DNA of 64,000 nt from Streptomyces sp. RPA4-2. Lineage in GTDB: Bacteria; Actinomycetota; Actinomycetes; Streptomycetales; Streptomycetaceae. The stretch lies in the NCBI RefSeq assembly GCF_012273515.2, contig NZ_CP050975.2, positions 2,046,001 to 2,110,000 on the forward strand, written 5' to 3'. A program made the position numbers and the translations under genes. Position 1 is the first letter of the stretch. Each line of letters opens with the position of its first letter. The notes beneath the pieces are model-generated. The model worked only from the letters and a program-made list of their open reading frames with translations. It was not told where the DNA came from and did no database searches. Below are positions 61,699 to 64,000 of the stretch, piece by piece.

Positions 61699-63237
61699 GT
61701 GACCGACGCACACACCGCCGGCCCCTTCATCGCCGCGATCGACCAGGGCACCACCTCGTCCCGCTGCATCGTCTTCGACCGCGACGGCCGCATCGTCTCC
61801 GTCGACCAGAAGGAGCACGAGCAGATCTTCCCGAAGCCGGGCTGGGTCGAGCACGACGCCACCGAGATCTGGACCAACGTCCAGGAAGTCGTGGCCGGGG
61901 CCATCGAGAAGGCCGGCATCACCCGCGACGACATCAAGGCGATCGGCATCACCAACCAGCGTGAGACGACGCTGCTCTGGGACAAGAACACCGGCGAGCC
62001 CGTCCACAACGCCATCGTCTGGCAGGACACCCGCACCGACGCGCTCTGCAGGGAGCTCGGCCGCAACGTCGGCCAGGACCGCTTCCGCCGCGAGACCGGC
62101 CTGCCGCTCGCGTCGTACTTCGCCGGCCCCAAGGCCCGCTGGCTGCTCGACAACGTCGAGGGCCTGCGCGAGCGCGCCGAGGCCGGGGACATCCTCTTCG
62201 GCACGATGGACACCTGGGTCATCTGGAACCTGACGGGTGGTGTCGACGGCGGCCGCCACGTGACCGACGTCACCAACGCCTCCCGCACCATGCTGATGAA
62301 CCTGCACACCCTGGAGTGGGACGAGAAGATCGCCGAGTCCATCGGCGTCCCGCTGGCGATGCTCCCCGAGATCCGCTCCTCCGCCGAGGTCTACGGCGAG
62401 GTCACCGGAGGCCCGCTCGGCGAGCTGCTCGGCGGCATCCCGGTCGCCTCCGCGCTCGGCGACCAGCAGGCGGCCCTGTTCGGCCAGACCTGCTTCTCCG
62501 AGGGTGAGGCCAAGTCCACCTACGGCACCGGCACGTTCATGCTGATGAACACCGGCGACAAGATCATCAACTCGTACTCGGGTCTGCTGACCACCGTCGG
62601 CTACCGCATCGGCGACCAGGCTCCGGTGTACGCCCTCGAGGGCTCCATCGCCGTCACCGGTTCGCTGGTGCAGTGGATGCGCGACCAGATGGGCCTGATC
62701 AAGTCCGCCGCCGAGATCGAGACGCTCGCGTCGTCGGTCGAGGACAACGGCGGCGCCTACTTCGTACCGGCCTTCTCCGGCCTGTTCGCCCCGTACTGGC
62801 GCTCCGACGCCCGCGGTGTGATCGCCGGCCTGACCCGGTACGTCACCAAGGCGCACATCGCGCGCGCCGTCCTGGAGGCGACCGCCTGGCAGACCCGCGA
62901 GATCACCGACGCCATGACGAAGGACTCCGGCGTCGAGCTCACGGCCCTCAAGGTCGACGGCGGCATGACCTCCAACAACCTGCTGATGCAGACCCTCGCC
63001 GACTTCCTGGACGCCCCCGTGGTGCGCCCGATGGTCGCCGAGACCACCTGCCTCGGCGCCGCCTACGCCGCCGGCCTCGCCGTCGGCTTCTGGTCCAACA
63101 CCGAGGACCTGCGCGCCAACTGGCGCCGGGCCGCGGAGTGGACCCCCAACATGGACGCGGACATCCGCGACCGTGAGTACAAGAGCTGGCTCAAGGCCGT
63201 CGAGCGGACCATGGGCTGGATCGAAGACGAGAACTGA
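61699..63237 (+). CDS. glpK: GlpK, glycerol kinase
   Basis: 512 residues of the FGGY family. The start [18 protein letters not shown] holds the phosphate loop, [10 protein letters not shown] and the later [12 protein letters not shown] bind substrate, and [14 protein letters not shown] is the conserved C-terminal adenosine site. It phosphorylates glycerol to glycerol-3-phosphate, trapping it after entry through GlpF. GTG start with AGGAGC upstream. A 160-bp spacer with short GAGCA(C/T)CGC repeats separates it from glpF, and it ends 19 bp before glpD. Confidence 0.96.
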   Translation: MTDAHTAGPFIAAIDQGTTSSRCIVFDRDGRIVSVDQKEHEQIFPKPGWVEHDATEIWTNVQEVVAGAIEKAGITRDDIKAIGITNQRETTLLWDKNTGEPVHNAIVWQDTRTDALCRELGRNVGQDRFRRETGLPLASYFAGPKARWLLDNVEGLRERAEAGDILFGTMDTWVIWNLTGGVDGGRHVTDVTNASRTMLMNLHTLEWDEKIAESIGVPLAMLPEIRSSAEVYGEVTGGPLGELLGGIPVASALGDQQAALFGQTCFSEGEAKSTYGTGTFMLMNTGDKIINSYSGLLTTVGYRIGDQAPVYALEGSIAVTGSLVQWMRDQMGLIKSAAEIETLASSVEDNGGAYFVPAFSGLFAPYWRSDARGVIAGLTRYVTKAHIARAVLEATAWQTREITDAMTKDSGVELTALKVDGGMTSNNLLMQTLADFLDAPVVRPMVAETTCLGAAYAAGLAVGFWSNTEDLRANWRRAAEWTPNMDADIRDREYKSWLKAVERTMGWIEDEN

Positions 63238-63256
63238 CGAGGAGTAAGAACCCGCA

Positions 63257-64000
63257 ATGACCAGCCAGTCCACCCTGCAGTCCGTGCCTGCCCTCGGTAC
63301 GCACCCGGCCTCCGGCTCGAACCCGAGCCGCGCCGAGACCCGGGAGCAACTCTCCAAGGCGACGTACGACCTTCTCGTGATCGGCGGCGGCATCCTGGGC
63401 ATCTCCACCGCCTGGCACGCCGCGCAGTCCGGTCTGCGGGTGGCCCTGGTCGACGCCGGTGACTTCGCCGGCGCCACCTCCTCCGCCTCCTCCAAGCTTC
63501 TCCACGGCGGTCTGCGCTACCTGCAGACCGGCGCGGTGAAGCTGGTGGCGGAGAACCACTTCGAGCGCCGTGCGGTCTCCCGCCAGGTGGCCCCCCACCT
63601 GGCGAACCCGCTCACGTTCTACCTCCCCGTGTACAAGGGCGGGCCGCACGGCGCGGCGAAGCTCGGAGCCGGTGTGTTCGCGTACTCGGCGCTCTCCGCG
63701 TTCGGTGACGGCGTGGGGCACCTGCTCAGCCCCTCGAAGGCGGCGCAGGACGTGCCGGAACTGCGCACCGACAACCTGAAGGCCGTCGCGGTGTACGGCG
63801 ACGACCAGATGAACGACTCCCGGATGGCCCTGATGACCGTCCGCGCGGCCGTCGAGTCGGGTGCGGTGGTCCTCAACCACGCCGAGGTGACCGGTCTGCG
63901 CTTCACCCGGGGCCGGGTCACGGGAGCGGAGCTGAAGGACCGCACGGACGGTGCCGAGTTCGGCGTCGACGCGCGCCTCGTCCTCAACGCCACCGGCCCC
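63257..64000 (+). CDS. glpD: GlpD, glycerol-3-phosphate dehydrogenase, 3' end outside window
   Basis: The first 248 residues are visible. The FAD-binding motif YDLLVIGGGILGISTAWHAA is at about 37-56, followed by the family's ATSSASSKLLHGGLRYL and the later DDQMNDSRMALMTVRAAVESG. It oxidises glycerol-3-phosphate to dihydroxyacetone phosphate at the membrane and passes electrons to quinone. The ATG at 63257 lies 19 bp after glpK, with GAGGAGTAAG upstream, so it is coupled to the operon. Confidence 0.95.
   Translation, partial: MTSQSTLQSVPALGTHPASGSNPSRAETREQLSKATYDLLVIGGGILGISTAWHAAQSGLRVALVDAGDFAGATSSASSKLLHGGLRYLQTGAVKLVAENHFERRAVSRQVAPHLANPLTFYLPVYKGGPHGAAKLGAGVFAYSALSAFGDGVGHLLSPSKAAQDVPELRTDNLKAVAVYGDDQMNDSRMALMTVRAAVESGAVVLNHAEVTGLRFTRGRVTGAELKDRTDGAEFGVDARLVLNATGP

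Noticed and set aside
1..64000. tRNA, rRNA, CRISPR array, insertion sequence or prophage
   Set aside because: No cloverleaf with a T-loop, no regularly spaced repeats with unique spacers, and no transposase or phage gene was seen while reading both strands.

Overview
The window is about 72% GC by eye and has the codon habits, gene order and regulatory style of a Streptomyces chromosome: Pup/proteasome genes, a conservon, GTG and TTG starts, leaderless promoters, and a GylR-controlled glycerol operon. From memory, the gene order follows the S. coelicolor SCO1620-SCO1661 core region. That comparison was not run. The window opens inside a PP2C-type phosphatase gene and ends inside glpD.

Left part (1-9820): an RsbU-like phosphatase fragment; a BtuF-like binding protein; an XRE-cupin regulator; a glycine betaine ABC transporter (ATPase plus a permease fused to two substrate-binding domains) whose leader carries seven tandem 9-bp repeats; a FEN-like 5'-3' exonuclease; a siderophore-interacting reductase behind a likely iron box; and about 0.9 kb of gene-free, repeat-rich DNA.

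Middle-left (9821-25231): an amino-acid/amine permease, an RluA-type pseudouridine synthase and a complete conservon (CvnA-D plus cytochrome P450, like cvn9/rar). Next comes a nitrogen-scavenging cluster: a TetR regulator, two DUF1989 'urea carboxylase-associated' proteins, a urea/guanidine carboxylase and an allophanate hydrolase that is broken by two frameshifts. The permease and the carboxylase operon, 8.4 kb apart on either side of the conservon, have nearly identical palindromic operators. This suggests one TetR regulon for urea or guanidine breakdown.

Middle (25232-45373): a Ski2/HelY-type helicase, a lipid kinase, tatC, a frameshifted tatA and two small genes, then the Pup-proteasome region: pafC, pafB, two FKBP prolyl isomerases, pafA, a divergent MFS/LacI pair, prcA, prcB, an endonuclease VII-like gene with a broken front end, pup (ending Gly-Gly-Glu), dop and arc. 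Several strong stem-loops separate the transcription units.

Right part (45374-64000): a ferredoxin, a secreted protein, trmI, a site-2 protease with CBS domains, a RecB/Cas4-like nuclease with four cysteines, an orphan NarL-type regulator, two tandem orphan oligopeptide-type binding lipoproteins, a HAD phosphatase, metH, and the glycerol regulon gylR-glpF-glpK-glpD with matching GylR-type operators before gylR and glpF.

The disruptions in atzF and tatA lie in short C-runs, so sequencing indels must be excluded before calling them real. No tRNA, rRNA, CRISPR array, insertion sequence or phage was seen.
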